A stretch of 64,000 nt of DNA from JTS-RE94 sp041750795 (GTDB lineage: Bacteria > Planctomycetota > Planctomycetia > Pirellulales > PALSA-1355): positions 9,857-73,856 of the forward strand of contig JBGSYQ010000371.1 in assembly GCA_041750795.1 (NCBI GenBank), in the 5' to 3' direction. Below are positions 44,094-53,688 of this stretch, in pieces. Position 1 is the stretch's first letter; the number at the start of each line of letters is the position of its first letter. The notes beneath the pieces are model-generated. The model was given only the letters and a program-made list of their open reading frames with translations. It ran no database searches and was not told where the DNA came from. The position numbers and the translations under genes were made by a program.

Positions 44094-45026
44094 GTGGCAA
44101 ACACCACTGGCGCCGAGGTGGAGGATACCTATGCCGAAGCCTTCCGCAGCATCTATGCCGAATTCCTGATCACGGCCCGAGACCGCACCTGGCTCGACCA
44201 CGCCGTGGCGGCCGCCACCGGCAACGCCTCCAGCACGATCATGTGCGATTGCGAGGCCGGACTCGACCGCTACGTGGGCCCGGGCGGCGACGAGTCGATC
44301 GCCACGCCCGACGGCCGTCCCGGGGCGATCGTCCAGTTGCACGTGCCGCGATTTCGCAAGGACCGCCGCGAAGCGCTCGAGCGCGCGCTGTTGGTGCGCA
44401 TCAGCCAGAACGTGCTGACGTGTCCGACAACGGCCTGCTTCAACTTGCTGGATACTGCGGACTATTTCAAGCTGGGGCGCAAGCTGGCCTTCTTTGGCGA
44501 CGGCCATCAGTTTCGCGATCAACGCTGCGGTCGAGCGATGTGGGTTGTGCCCATCCTGGCGGGCGAGTTTGCGATCGATCGCCGTTTCGGCTTTCGCGAT
44601 GGCTTGATGGGAGGCAACTTGTGGTTCATGGGGCGCGATGAAAATGCGGCGCTACTGGCCGCCGAGCGCGGTCGCGACGCCGCGGGCAGCGTGCCAGGTG
44701 TTATCATGCCCTTTCCCGGCGGCGTGGCTGCCAGCGGATCGAAGGCCGGCAGCCGCTACAAGTTCGCCATCGCCAGCACGTATGCCGAATTTTGTCCCAC
44801 GCTGCGCGACAAGCTGGGCGAACAAAGCCGGCTGCCACAGGGCGTGGGCAGCGTCATGGAAATCATCATCAACGGCAGCGATTTGGAGAGCATCACTCGC
44901 GCCACACATCGGGCGATCGAAGCGGCTGTCACTACACCGGGCCTGGTGCGTATTTCGGCCGGCAACTATGGCGGCCGGCTGGGCAAGAGCTTCATCTACT
45001 TGCACCCGCACCGACGCCCGCAATAG
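44094..45026 (+). CDS. ftr: Formylmethanofuran:tetrahydromethanopterin formyltransferase
   Basis: 310 residues from a GTG with AAGGGAAGG upstream. Ftr (FhcD in methylotrophs) moves the formyl group between methanofuran and tetrahydromethanopterin, part of formaldehyde oxidation in methylotrophs and planctomycetes and of methanogenesis in archaea. Recognisable blocks: RTWLDHAVAAATGNASSTI near the start, CPTTACFNL, FFGDGHQ, GGNLWFMG and the long C-terminal part with SVMEIIINGSDL and ISAGNYGGRLGK. It is coupled to the folate cyclo-ligase. The partner genes (fhcABC, mch, mtdB) are not seen here. Confidence 0.93.
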   Translation: MANTTGAEVEDTYAEAFRSIYAEFLITARDRTWLDHAVAAATGNASSTIMCDCEAGLDRYVGPGGDESIATPDGRPGAIVQLHVPRFRKDRREALERALLVRISQNVLTCPTTACFNLLDTADYFKLGRKLAFFGDGHQFRDQRCGRAMWVVPILAGEFAIDRRFGFRDGLMGGNLWFMGRDENAALLAAERGRDAAGSVPGVIMPFPGGVAASGSKAGSRYKFAIASTYAEFCPTLRDKLGEQSRLPQGVGSVMEIIINGSDLESITRATHRAIEAAVTTPGLVRISAGNYGGRLGKSFIYLHPHRRPQ

Positions 45027-45056
45027 TCTTCGACCTGCTCGACCTGGAGTCGATTC

Positions 45057-45788
45057 GTGATTCAAGTCGTCGACTTTCACAAGACCTATCGCGATCTGGC
45101 GGCGGTGGCAGGGTTGTCGTTCGAAGTTGCCGCAGGGTCGGTACTCGGCCTGGTCGGTCCGAACGGAGCGGGAAAAACCACGACGCTGCGCACGCTTTCG
45201 GGCATCATTCCGCCCACGCGCGGGCGGCTGATCGTGGCCGGCTTCGACGTCGTGGCCGAGCCGGTGCCGGCCAAGCGCCGGCTGGCTTATGTGCCCGACG
45301 ATCCGCGGCTGTTCGACGCTTTGACCGTGTGGGAACATCTCGAGTTCGTCGCGTCGGCCTACGACGTGGGGGATTTCGAAGGAAAAGCCGAAGCGTCGCT
45401 CGAGCTGTTCGAGTTGACGGAAAAGCGAGACACGATCGCGCAGGAACTGTCGCGCGGCATGCGGCAAAAGGTGGCCGTGGCCTGCGCTTATTTGCACGAT
45501 CCGCAAGTGATCTTGTTCGACGAGCCGTTGACCGGCTTGGATCCGCACGGCATTCGCACGCTCAAGGCTTCGATCCGCCAGCGCGCGGCGGCAGGAGCGG
45601 CGATCATCGTCAGCTCGCACTTGCTCTCGTTGGTGGAGGATTTGTGCAGCGACCTGCTCATTCTTCGCAAAGGCCAGTCGCTGTTCCTGGGGCCAGTGGC
45701 CGAAGCTCGTGCCAGGTTCTCGGCGCTGGGACAAGACGCGACTTTGGAGGAAGTGTTCTTTCGGGCGCTCGAGGAGCAAGGGCCGTGA
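45057..45788 (+). CDS. ABC transporter ATP-binding protein
   Basis: 243 residues from GTG at 45057. Seen: Walker A GPNGAGKTT (about 34-42), signature LSRGMRQ in place of the usual LSGGQ, Walker B VILFDEP, and the switch His in SSHLL. The exporter type (ABC-2) is likely because the next gene, 28 bases on, is a large membrane permease. Substrate not known. Starts 30 bases after ftr, possibly in one transcript with it. Confidence 0.92.
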   Translation: MIQVVDFHKTYRDLAAVAGLSFEVAAGSVLGLVGPNGAGKTTTLRTLSGIIPPTRGRLIVAGFDVVAEPVPAKRRLAYVPDDPRLFDALTVWEHLEFVASAYDVGDFEGKAEASLELFELTEKRDTIAQELSRGMRQKVAVACAYLHDPQVILFDEPLTGLDPHGIRTLKASIRQRAAAGAAIIVSSHLLSLVEDLCSDLLILRKGQSLFLGPVAEARARFSALGQDATLEEVFFRALEEQGP

Positions 45789-45816
45789 GGCCGCAGGGCC
45801 ATATTGGACGCTTCTC

Positions 45817-47439
45817 ATGAACCGGGCATTGCTCACGCTAATGAAGCTGCGCCTCCGCGGTGCGGGGCGCAAGGTCGTACGAACGATGAAGCGTCCCAAG
45901 GGGGCGCTGTTGGTGCTGTTGAGCGTCGGCCTGCTTACGCTATTGGTGCTGCCCAGCGTGCTGGTGCGCGGACGAGCCGAGTTGCAGGTCGAGAATGCCT
46001 GGTTTCTCGACGCGGAGGCCCTGTTCGGCCTGTGGCTGTTGATGGTGGTCATCGGGCGTGGCGCCAACGCGATGGTGTTCACGCTGCCCGAAGTGGAGTT
46101 CTTGTTTCCCGGGCCGTTCTCGCGCCGCGAGTTGTTGGCATACAAGCTGGCGCTGGGCACGCTGGCGCCGCTGGGAACGGCGGCCATGATGGTGCTGTTC
46201 CTGGGACGATTCTCGTTGTGGTGGCCGGCGCTGGCGTTGGGCGTGTGGATGGCGTTTGCCTTCATGCAGAATACGTCGCTGTTGCTGCGGTTGATCGGAA
46301 GCTGGATCGTGAATTTGCCGGCCGGCTGGCGCCGATGGCTCGTGGCCGCGGCGGTGGGACTGCTCGCCGTGGCGCTTTGGCAAGCCCGGCCGGCATTTGC
46401 GCCCGAACTGACATGGACAGACCGCTTGGCGATCGTGGAATCGACCTGGCCGGCACGAGCCGCATTGGCGCCGTTCGAGGTCTTCAGCCGTTTGCTGCAG
46501 ACCCATGCCGGCGCCGAGCTGGCGACGTGGTTTGCGGTGGCGCTGGCCATGAATGCAGCGGTCGTCGTGTTGATTCTGTGGAGCGACGCCAATTTTCTCG
46601 AAGCCAGCCTGGCTGCCAGCCAGAAGCGTTACGAACTGCTGCAGCGTGCGCGCCGCGGCGGAGGCATGCCGTCGATCGGCCTGCGCAGCAAGCCTCGCCT
46701 CAGCTTGCCGCGGTTTCCACGATTGGGCGGAGCGGGACCGGTCGCCTGGCGGCAGGCGCTCGACCTGTTGCGCAATTCGGCGCGGTTGCTCTTCGTGCTG
46801 CCAGCGGTGATCGCCATGGGAGCGCCGGCGGTCATGGCCGGGCCGCATGGGCTGACCGTGTCGGTCATCGTGTTGACCTTCTTCGTGTCGTTCTTGATTT
46901 CGACCGTGATGCCGCTCGGACTGCGCGCCGATTTACACCACGTCGAAGCGTTGAAGGCTTTGCCCGTTCGGCCTGCATTGGTTGTGTGTGGGTCGATCGC
47001 CGCGGCCGTGCTCTATCCGACCATCGTGCAAATCGCCGTCTTGCTGCTGCTGACGGCGATCTCCGGGCAGTGGCCGTTGGCAAGCACGCTGTCGGCTTGC
47101 TTCGTGCTGCCGTTGAACCTGCTGCTGGTGTCGATCGACAGCGTGTTGGTGCTGTTGTATCCGTCGACACGGCACGTCACGGCCGGCGATCCGCTGGCGG
47201 GCGCACGCATGATGCTGGTCTATATGGTCAAGTATCTGTACCTGTTGCTGGCCGCGATCGTGCCGGGACTTTGGATCGTGGCGGTCAACCTTGCAATGGG
47301 CGATTCGAGTGACGCGATCGGCGTGATGGCCGCCGGCGCTTGGATGGCCATGTTCGTCGAAGGCGCGCTAACGGTCTGGCTGGCAAGCTGGTTATTCGCG
47401 CGCTTCGACCCCAGCCTGGAGGACGCGGTGGAGCGCTAA
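45817..47439 (+). CDS. ABC exporter permease-like protein
   Basis: 540 residues from ATG at 45817 with about eleven to twelve hydrophobic segments and short loops, one cytoplasmic basic loop near residues 265-300. No ABC-2 signature is clear by eye; the call rests on the ATPase gene directly upstream and the membrane topology. It lies 101 bases before moxR. What it transports is unknown. Confidence 0.78.
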   Translation: MNRALLTLMKLRLRGAGRKVVRTMKRPKGALLVLLSVGLLTLLVLPSVLVRGRAELQVENAWFLDAEALFGLWLLMVVIGRGANAMVFTLPEVEFLFPGPFSRRELLAYKLALGTLAPLGTAAMMVLFLGRFSLWWPALALGVWMAFAFMQNTSLLLRLIGSWIVNLPAGWRRWLVAAAVGLLAVALWQARPAFAPELTWTDRLAIVESTWPARAALAPFEVFSRLLQTHAGAELATWFAVALAMNAAVVVLILWSDANFLEASLAASQKRYELLQRARRGGGMPSIGLRSKPRLSLPRFPRLGGAGPVAWRQALDLLRNSARLLFVLPAVIAMGAPAVMAGPHGLTVSVIVLTFFVSFLISTVMPLGLRADLHHVEALKALPVRPALVVCGSIAAAVLYPTIVQIAVLLLLTAISGQWPLASTLSACFVLPLNLLLVSIDSVLVLLYPSTRHVTAGDPLAGARMMLVYMVKYLYLLLAAIVPGLWIVAVNLAMGDSSDAIGVMAAGAWMAMFVEGALTVWLASWLFARFDPSLEDAVER

Positions 47440-47540
47440 CCAGAGGTTGACGGCGCTGGTGGCGAATGCGCCTGCCTCGGGTTAGCATAGAGGTTCCCCT
47501 CCTGCGGCTGGATTGCGGAACCGGTGAAAGGCCCCTCGTC

Positions 47541-48500
47541 ATGGCGGAAGTTGCCACCACGGCCAAGAAGATCATCGCCAACGTGGAGACGGCGATCGTC
47601 GGCAAGCGATCGCAAATCGTGTTGTCGCTGGTTTCCTGGTTTTGCGAAGGGCACATCCTGCTGGAAGACGTGCCGGGCGTCGCCAAAACGATGCTGGCCA
47701 GAGCGTTGGCGGCCAGCGTGGGGTGCTCGTTCCGCCGCATTCAGTGTACCCCCGATCTGCTGCCCACCGACGTCACCGGGGCGTCGATCTTCAATCCCAA
47801 GACGACCGCCTTCGAGTTTCGCGCCGGGCCGATCTTCGCGCAAATTGTGCTGGCCGACGAAATCAACCGCGCTACGCCCCGCACGCAGGCGGCGCTGCTG
47901 GAAGCGATGGCCGAGGCGCGCGTCACCGTCGACGGCACGACGCACGTGCTGGAGCGGCCGTTCCTGGTGATTGGCACGCAGAACCCCGTCGATCACGAGG
48001 GCACGTTTCCGCTGCCCGAGGCGCAGTTGGACCGCTTTCTGGTGCGATTCAGCCTGGGTTATCCGACGATGGACCAGGAACTGAAGATGCTGGAGATGCT
48101 GGAGCAGGCGCATCCGTTGGACAAATTGGCGCCAGTGGTGTCCGCGGCCGATCTGATCGCTGCGCAGCAATCCGTGCGGCAGGTCCACGTCGATGACAAG
48201 GTGCGCCGCTATCTGATGCAATTGGTACACGAGACGCGCGAGCACGACGAGCTGAGCCTGGGCGCCAGCCCTCGCGCTTCGCTGGCCTTGTTTCGCACGG
48301 GCCAGGCGATGGCGGCCATCCTGGGGCGCAATTTCGTGCTGCCCGATGACGTAAAGCGTGTGGCACCGGCCGTGCTGACCCACCGACTGATCGTGCGGCC
48401 CGAAAGCCGACTGCGGAAGGTGACGGCCGCGGCCATCGTCGAGGAGATTCTGAGTGAGGTTCCCGTTCCCACCATGCCGGCCGAGTCGCGAGCCTCATGA
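47541..48500 (+). CDS. MoxR-family AAA+ ATPase
   Basis: 319 residues. MoxR proteins act as chaperone-like ATPases, often for metal insertion or assembly of VWA-domain partners. Seen: Walker A in DVPGVAKTMLA (GVAKT), Walker B LADEINRA, sensor-1 GTQNPVDHEG and the arginine in LPEAQLDRFLVRF. ATG at 47541 (MAEVATTAKK). Its end overlaps the DUF58 start by four bases (ATGA), giving a tight operon MoxR-DUF58-DUF4129. This gene order is common in bacteria and its role is not settled. Confidence 0.94.
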   Translation: MAEVATTAKKIIANVETAIVGKRSQIVLSLVSWFCEGHILLEDVPGVAKTMLARALAASVGCSFRRIQCTPDLLPTDVTGASIFNPKTTAFEFRAGPIFAQIVLADEINRATPRTQAALLEAMAEARVTVDGTTHVLERPFLVIGTQNPVDHEGTFPLPEAQLDRFLVRFSLGYPTMDQELKMLEMLEQAHPLDKLAPVVSAADLIAAQQSVRQVHVDDKVRRYLMQLVHETREHDELSLGASPRASLALFRTGQAMAAILGRNFVLPDDVKRVAPAVLTHRLIVRPESRLRKVTAAAIVEEILSEVPVPTMPAESRAS

Positions 48501-49804
48501 AGTGGTTTCTTGGCGCCGTATTGCTGCTGGTCGTGGCCCTGGTGTTCAACCTGGGACTGCTGGCCTACGCCATGTATGCGTTGTTGGGCGTGATGCTGGT
48601 GAGCCGCTTTCTGTCCCGGGCCTGGTCCGACAACCTGGACGCCACGCGCGAGTGCAATCGGTTGACGGCCAACGTGGGCGAAGACGTGGCCGTGGTGATC
48701 ACGGTGGAGAACAAGGGCGCGCTGCCGGTCGCCTGGCTGTTGTTGGAGGACTTGTTGCCCCGGCACGCGGTGATCTACGATCCGCCCAGTTTGAAGGTCT
48801 CCGGCCGGCGGCTGCAATTGGCCATGTTTGCCCGGCGCGGCCGCAAAACGCTGTACTATCAACTGCAGTGCAACCGGCGCGGGTACTATCAAATCGGCCC
48901 GCTGGTGCTCGAGACGGGCGACGTCTTCGGGCTGCACCGTCGTTATCGCGTGGCCACCGAGCCGCACTTCCTGCTGGTCTATCCGCAGGTGCAGCCGCTG
49001 GCAGGCTACGACGTTTCTTCGCGTCGACCGATCGGCGAAGTGCGCATGAGCTATCGCCTGTTCGAAGATCCCACGCGTGTGGCCGGCGTGCGGCGCTACG
49101 AATCGGGCGACGCCATGAATCGCATTCACTGGCACGCTACGGCCCGCACGGGCATCCTGCACAGCAAGGTGTACGAACCGTCGACCGTGGCGGGCGCCAC
49201 GATCCTGCTCGACTTTCATCAGCAGAGCTTTGATGCGCGGCACGAGCCGTATCGCTCGGAACTGGCAGTGACCGTAGCGGCATCGCTGGCTAACGCCGTT
49301 TATCTGATGGGGCAGCAGGTGGGACTGGTCAGCAACGGGCGCGACGCGGCCGATCGCATTCGGCAGGAAGGCTGGCAGTTTGACATCCGCTCGCGCAGCG
49401 CCGCGCAACAGGCCGCCGGCATGAAAGTGGTCAGCGACCGGCTGACGCCCCTGGTGGTCGACACCCGCCGCGGAGAGGACCAGTTGATGCGCATCCTGGA
49501 GACGCTCGCACGGGTAGAATTGACCGACGGGCTGAACGTCGCCCAACTAGTGTCCGAAACGGGCAGCCGGCTGCCGCGAGACGCCACGATCGTGGCGATC
49601 GTCACCAGCGTTAGCGAAGAGACGGCCGTGGCATTGGGCAACTTGCGGCGGCGCGGATTCGCCGTGACGGCCATTGTCAACGTATACGAAGACCGCGACT
49701 ATGCCGAGGCGGCCGGCAAGCTGCTGGCCGAGCGCATCGAGACGCGACACCTGAAGGACGAAGCAGCGGTAAGCGAGATCTGCCGGATGCATGTGTTGCG
49801 ATGA
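48497..49804 (+). CDS. DUF58-domain protein
   Basis: 435 residues. Two hydrophobic segments at the N-terminus (about 4-40) anchor it in the membrane, and the DUF58 block VRRYESGDAMNRIHWHATARTG sits near residues 195-215. The part after it has a Rossmann-like VWA-type fold pattern. DUF58 proteins are the usual partners of MoxR ATPases. Translationally coupled to moxR by the four-base overlap and followed by the DUF4129 gene 95 bases on. Confidence 0.9.
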   Translation: MKWFLGAVLLLVVALVFNLGLLAYAMYALLGVMLVSRFLSRAWSDNLDATRECNRLTANVGEDVAVVITVENKGALPVAWLLLEDLLPRHAVIYDPPSLKVSGRRLQLAMFARRGRKTLYYQLQCNRRGYYQIGPLVLETGDVFGLHRRYRVATEPHFLLVYPQVQPLAGYDVSSRRPIGEVRMSYRLFEDPTRVAGVRRYESGDAMNRIHWHATARTGILHSKVYEPSTVAGATILLDFHQQSFDARHEPYRSELAVTVAASLANAVYLMGQQVGLVSNGRDAADRIRQEGWQFDIRSRSAAQQAAGMKVVSDRLTPLVVDTRRGEDQLMRILETLARVELTDGLNVAQLVSETGSRLPRDATIVAIVTSVSEETAVALGNLRRRGFAVTAIVNVYEDRDYAEAAGKLLAERIETRHLKDEAAVSEICRMHVLR

Positions 49805-49899
49805 AATGACCATAATGTATTGAGTAATCGCATGAGCCACTGGCGGCGCACGCCACCGGTGGCACATTGAAAGTTTTCGCTGAAGCAGCACCAATACCC

Positions 49900-52026
49900 A
49901 TGGCACGTCGACTGCATCATACGGCCTACGACTACGTGGTGATCGCGCTGAGTCCGGCGTTGATCATGACGCTGGTCGGCAGTCTGGTGTTTTTTTTGAT
50001 CACGGTGTTTTACCAAGGGGCCTTTCCCGCGCGATTGCACTGGGTGATGGCCTGCTTCGTGTTTGCGGCCGTGTTGATCGGGCGGATCTCGATCGAAGAG
50101 GGGCTCGAGCGCGCCATGCCCTTTGGCGCGGCGCTGGCCATCGTGGTGGGCATCGCCGCCAATCGATTCGTGGAGTATCAGGGGAGCTGGGTCGACCATT
50201 TTGGCTGGCTCATCAACTGGACACTGATCGGCGTGGTCTGGTGGTGTGCCCACAAGTTGACTTGGGACTGCACAGTGATCGACGATGCGCAGGACGCATC
50301 GGGCGAAGGCTTGATGCAGATCGTCGGGCTCGAAGGGCCTCAGGACGCCGAGGCGGCGACTGCACCAAACCCCGATCCGCTGGCGGTCGAGGGCACCACG
50401 TCGCGCGACGTGCCCGCCGGCTGGTGGCAGCGCTATGTCGAGCACCAGCACCGACCGCACGCACCGGGGGTGTGGGTCGTCTACTTTTCGTTGGCCGCAC
50501 TGCCGCTGTTCGGCATCGGCCAGTGGTTCATTCCCGCGACGGCCACCGGCGCGCGGCGCTATGTGTTTTGGCTGTTGTGCGTGTATGTCGCCAGCGGGCT
50601 AGGACTGCTGGTGACCACCAGCTTCCTGGGTCTGCGGCGCTATTTGCGGCAGCGGCGCATCGAGATGCCGGCGACCATGTCGAACTTGTGGCTGGGGACC
50701 GGCGCGGTGCTGATCGGGGTGCTGCTGCTGTTGGCCACGTTGCTCCCCAGGCCGAGCGCCGAATATGCGATTTCACAATTGCCGATTACTGTTGGCTCGC
50801 CCGGCAGCCGGCAGAGCTCGCCCTTTGCGCCCGATCCGAGCGAAGCACCCGACGATGGCCGCACCGGCCAGGGACAAGCGGCCGATGCGGCCGATGACCG
50901 CGGCAGCGATGACGCGGATCAGGCAGAGCAGTCAGGCAGCATTCGCGAAGGCGCTGCCGCCAGCCAGTCGCCCGAGCAAGCCCAAGGCCAACCGGCCGGC
51001 GCAACGGACACCACGCCGCCTGCTGATGGTACCGGCAGCAGCAACCCGTCAGCAGACGACAGTCCTGGCGCGGACGGTGGAAAAACTGACACAGCAGCGT
51101 CGTCATCCGGACAAGCGGGTGACAGCCAGGGCGAATCTGCCGGCGGAGATCGCCAAGGCAGCCAGGACCAGGATCAGCAAGGACAGGGCAGCAGCGAACC
51201 GGCCGATCCCGACTCACGCAAGTCACGCTACGAGAAATTCCAAGAGGCGGTGGCCGCCCGGCAAAAAGCGCAGCGAGAGCGGCGGGAAACGCAGCGCAGC
51301 GACGACGCGCAGTCGGACGATTCATCGAAGCAAGCGGGCGATTCGAGCACCAAAGCGGGCGACGGCGACCAGCAACCGCCCGACGAGGAGCAGACGGAGG
51401 AGAAGCAAGCGTCCGGCGCAGGTCCCGCTGCAAAGCAGGACCATTCAAACGGCAAGTCAGGGGAGACGGCCCAGCCCGACGCGACGTTTCAACCGCCGTC
51501 GATTCGAAGTCCACCGCTCGGATTTCTGGCCGTTCTTTTCAAATGGGCCTTCTACGTGGCGTTCGCGCTGGCGGTCGGCTATTTCGTGTGGCGCTATTGG
51601 GAAGACGTGCTGAGGGCGATTCGCGATTTTTGGGCGGGCCTGTGGGGTCGCACGACAGCGGGCAACGCGTCGGCGGACGATCCGGTGGCCGTCAAAGTCC
51701 CGCCTGCGGCGTTTTCGACGTATGCCGATCCATTCGCCACGGGCGTGGCAGCTCGCTATCCGCTGGAAGAGCTGGTTCGCTACAGCTTCGAGGCGTTCGA
51801 AGCCTGGTCGCGCGAGCACGGCTGCAAGCGCCAGCCGGAACAAACGCCGCACGAACTGGCGCGCGACGTCGCCAGGCTGAACGCACCGATGGCAGTCGAT
51901 GCCCGTAATCTGGCCGAGCTTTACTCCCGCGCCGCCTTCGCCCGTGGCGAGCTACCCGACACCACGCGCCAGCAGTTGCAGCATGCCTGGCAAACGATGC
52001 GGCAGACCAGCGACGCGCCGTTGTAG
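49900..52026 (+). CDS. Multi-pass membrane protein with disordered linker and DUF4129 domain
   Basis: 708 residues from ATG at 49900; a TTG 11 codons earlier is also in frame. The N-terminal part has four or more hydrophobic segments in about 170 residues and two more near residues 185-235, with two further helices near 260-290. A long low-complexity region (about 300-525), rich in Asp, Gln, Gly, Ser and Pro, follows and must be outside or flexible. One more helix lies at about 540-560, then the C-terminal DUF4129 domain (about 610-690) with YPLEELVRYSFEAFEAW. DUF4129 is usually joined to a transglutaminase core in this operon type; no such core is seen here. Confidence 0.85.
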   Translation: MARRLHHTAYDYVVIALSPALIMTLVGSLVFFLITVFYQGAFPARLHWVMACFVFAAVLIGRISIEEGLERAMPFGAALAIVVGIAANRFVEYQGSWVDHFGWLINWTLIGVVWWCAHKLTWDCTVIDDAQDASGEGLMQIVGLEGPQDAEAATAPNPDPLAVEGTTSRDVPAGWWQRYVEHQHRPHAPGVWVVYFSLAALPLFGIGQWFIPATATGARRYVFWLLCVYVASGLGLLVTTSFLGLRRYLRQRRIEMPATMSNLWLGTGAVLIGVLLLLATLLPRPSAEYAISQLPITVGSPGSRQSSPFAPDPSEAPDDGRTGQGQAADAADDRGSDDADQAEQSGSIREGAAASQSPEQAQGQPAGATDTTPPADGTGSSNPSADDSPGADGGKTDTAASSSGQAGDSQGESAGGDRQGSQDQDQQGQGSSEPADPDSRKSRYEKFQEAVAARQKAQRERRETQRSDDAQSDDSSKQAGDSSTKAGDGDQQPPDEEQTEEKQASGAGPAAKQDHSNGKSGETAQPDATFQPPSIRSPPLGFLAVLFKWAFYVAFALAVGYFVWRYWEDVLRAIRDFWAGLWGRTTAGNASADDPVAVKVPPAAFSTYADPFATGVAARYPLEELVRYSFEAFEAWSREHGCKRQPEQTPHELARDVARLNAPMAVDARNLAELYSRAAFARGELPDTTRQQLQHAWQTMRQTSDAPL

Positions 52027-52075
52027 CGGTCCGGATACAGACGGCAGCAAGGATCGCCGAGCACCGTGGGATGCG

Positions 52076-53473
52076 TCATTTCGCCGCATCGCGTAGCGAC
52101 TGCCACTTGGCCCGCATTTCCGCCAGAGTCGCAGTGTGCTGTTCGTCGCGAGCCAGATTGAATTCTTCCAGCGGATCGGCTGCAAGGTCGTATATCTCTT
52201 CGTAGAGCGGCTCAGACTCCGTGAATCGCATGTACTTCCAACGCGTGGTGCGCACGCCTTCGCTCGGCGGAATGCGTGGGTGCGCAAAAAGGTGTTCGTA
52301 GAAGAACTCCTGCGTCCAGGCTGGCGACTGGCCGGCAACCAACGGCCCCAGGTCCTTGCCCTGCATACGCTGGGGAGCCGCGACGCCGGCCATGGCCAGC
52401 ATGGTCGGCGCCATGTCGATGTTCAGCGCCGTTTCGCTGCGCCGCGTGCCGGCTCGCGTGCCGGCTAGTCGCGGATCGACCACGATCAGCGGAATGCGGA
52501 TCGAAACGTCGTGTGCGTACCACTTGCCGGCAAAGCCGTACTCGCCCAGATAGAACCCATGATCCGAGGTGAAGATGATGACCGTGTTGTCCGCCAACCG
52601 GCGTTTTTCCAGCTCGGCGACGATGCGTCCCACTTCGTCGTCGACTTCGGTGATCAACCGGTAGTATCCTTTCACGCATTCCTGATAGCGTGCCGGACCC
52701 CAGAACCGTGCGGCCCAGCGCGCTCGATTCTCGGAGTTTTTCAGAAACTCTGGCAGCCGGTCGTAGTATTCGCTGGCCGCCAGCTTCGGCGCGGGAATGG
52801 CCACACCGTTGTACCAGGCCTCGTGCGCCGGATCGTAGCGGAATGGCTGCTCGTTGACGCTGGGAGAGTCCTGCACGTGCGGCGCCTTGAAGCTGATCGA
52901 CAGCGCAAATGGCCGATCGGCCGGGGCACCAGCCAGGAACTCCAGTGCCTGGTCGCCCATCAACCGCGTCAGGTGGACCTGCTTGCCGTCGCGCTTGACG
53001 AAGTATCGTCCCTGTCCGGGAAACGTGCGGTCGTAGTCGAACGCGCCTACGGGTGGATCGCCTACGCCCCATTTGCCAATAAATCCGACGTGATAGCCAG
53101 CCGACTTGAGCAGCGCGGGATACGTGGCAGCCAGTTGCTCGGAAGTGAACGGCGTGCGAAAGTCCCAAATCCCGTGTCGCGCGGCATATTGCCCGGAGAG
53201 GATCGACGCGCGGCTGGTCATGCAAATTGCGGTGGTCACGAAGGCATTGTCGAACGTCACGCCGCGCCGCGACAGGGCATCGATATGCGGTGTGCGAATC
53301 AGCGTGTTGCCCATGCAGCCCAAGGTGTCCGCACGCTGGTCGTCGGTGAGCAGAAAAATGATGTTCGGCCGCTGGGGTTCATCGGCGCAAACGGCACCAG
53401 GCAACCCCAAGCAAGCTGCAAGGATGACCGATAGCACGAACCGGCGGCGGTAAAGACGCGATGACGATGGCAT
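52076..53473 (-). CDS. Exported sulfatase (CMTSR type)
   Basis: 465 residues with a signal peptide (about 1-30, ending AVCADE). Seen: LLTDDQRADTLGC (41-53) with the metal Asp pair, the active-site motif C84-M-T-S-R88, GKWGVG and the SDHGFYLGEYG block that binds metal and sulfate. The Pro of the usual C-x-P-x-R motif is Thr here. It belongs to the sulfatase S1 group common in planctomycetes and probably acts on sulfated polysaccharides. A different subgroup from the sulfatase at 15897. Its maturase is not in the window. Confidence 0.92.
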   Translation of the reverse strand: MPSSSRLYRRRFVLSVILAACLGLPGAVCADEPQRPNIIFLLTDDQRADTLGCMGNTLIRTPHIDALSRRGVTFDNAFVTTAICMTSRASILSGQYAARHGIWDFRTPFTSEQLAATYPALLKSAGYHVGFIGKWGVGDPPVGAFDYDRTFPGQGRYFVKRDGKQVHLTRLMGDQALEFLAGAPADRPFALSISFKAPHVQDSPSVNEQPFRYDPAHEAWYNGVAIPAPKLAASEYYDRLPEFLKNSENRARWAARFWGPARYQECVKGYYRLITEVDDEVGRIVAELEKRRLADNTVIIFTSDHGFYLGEYGFAGKWYAHDVSIRIPLIVVDPRLAGTRAGTRRSETALNIDMAPTMLAMAGVAAPQRMQGKDLGPLVAGQSPAWTQEFFYEHLFAHPRIPPSEGVRTTRWKYMRFTESEPLYEEIYDLAADPLEEFNLARDEQHTATLAEMRAKWQSLRDAAK

Positions 53474-53688
53474 GAGGGGGTCCCGTAGCGGTGTTCAGGG
53501 GGGCCGATGTCTGGATCTAACCACGCGGCGCCTAAGGCCGCAAGCAGCATGCCCATGGTAACCACCCCGAAACCTGGCGACAGACGGGCGGCAGTTGACA
53601 GCCGCGGTGTGCCGTTCGGAGAATGGACTCGGAGCGATTGGGTGTGGAAAACGCCGGAACGGAGATTCCGGTCAACGGGAGGCGAAGC

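Noticed and set aside
44652..46592. A 646-codon open frame on the minus strand across ftr, the ABC ATPase and the permease
   Set aside because: It crosses three clearly coding genes on the other strand and its sequence has the composition of an antisense frame.
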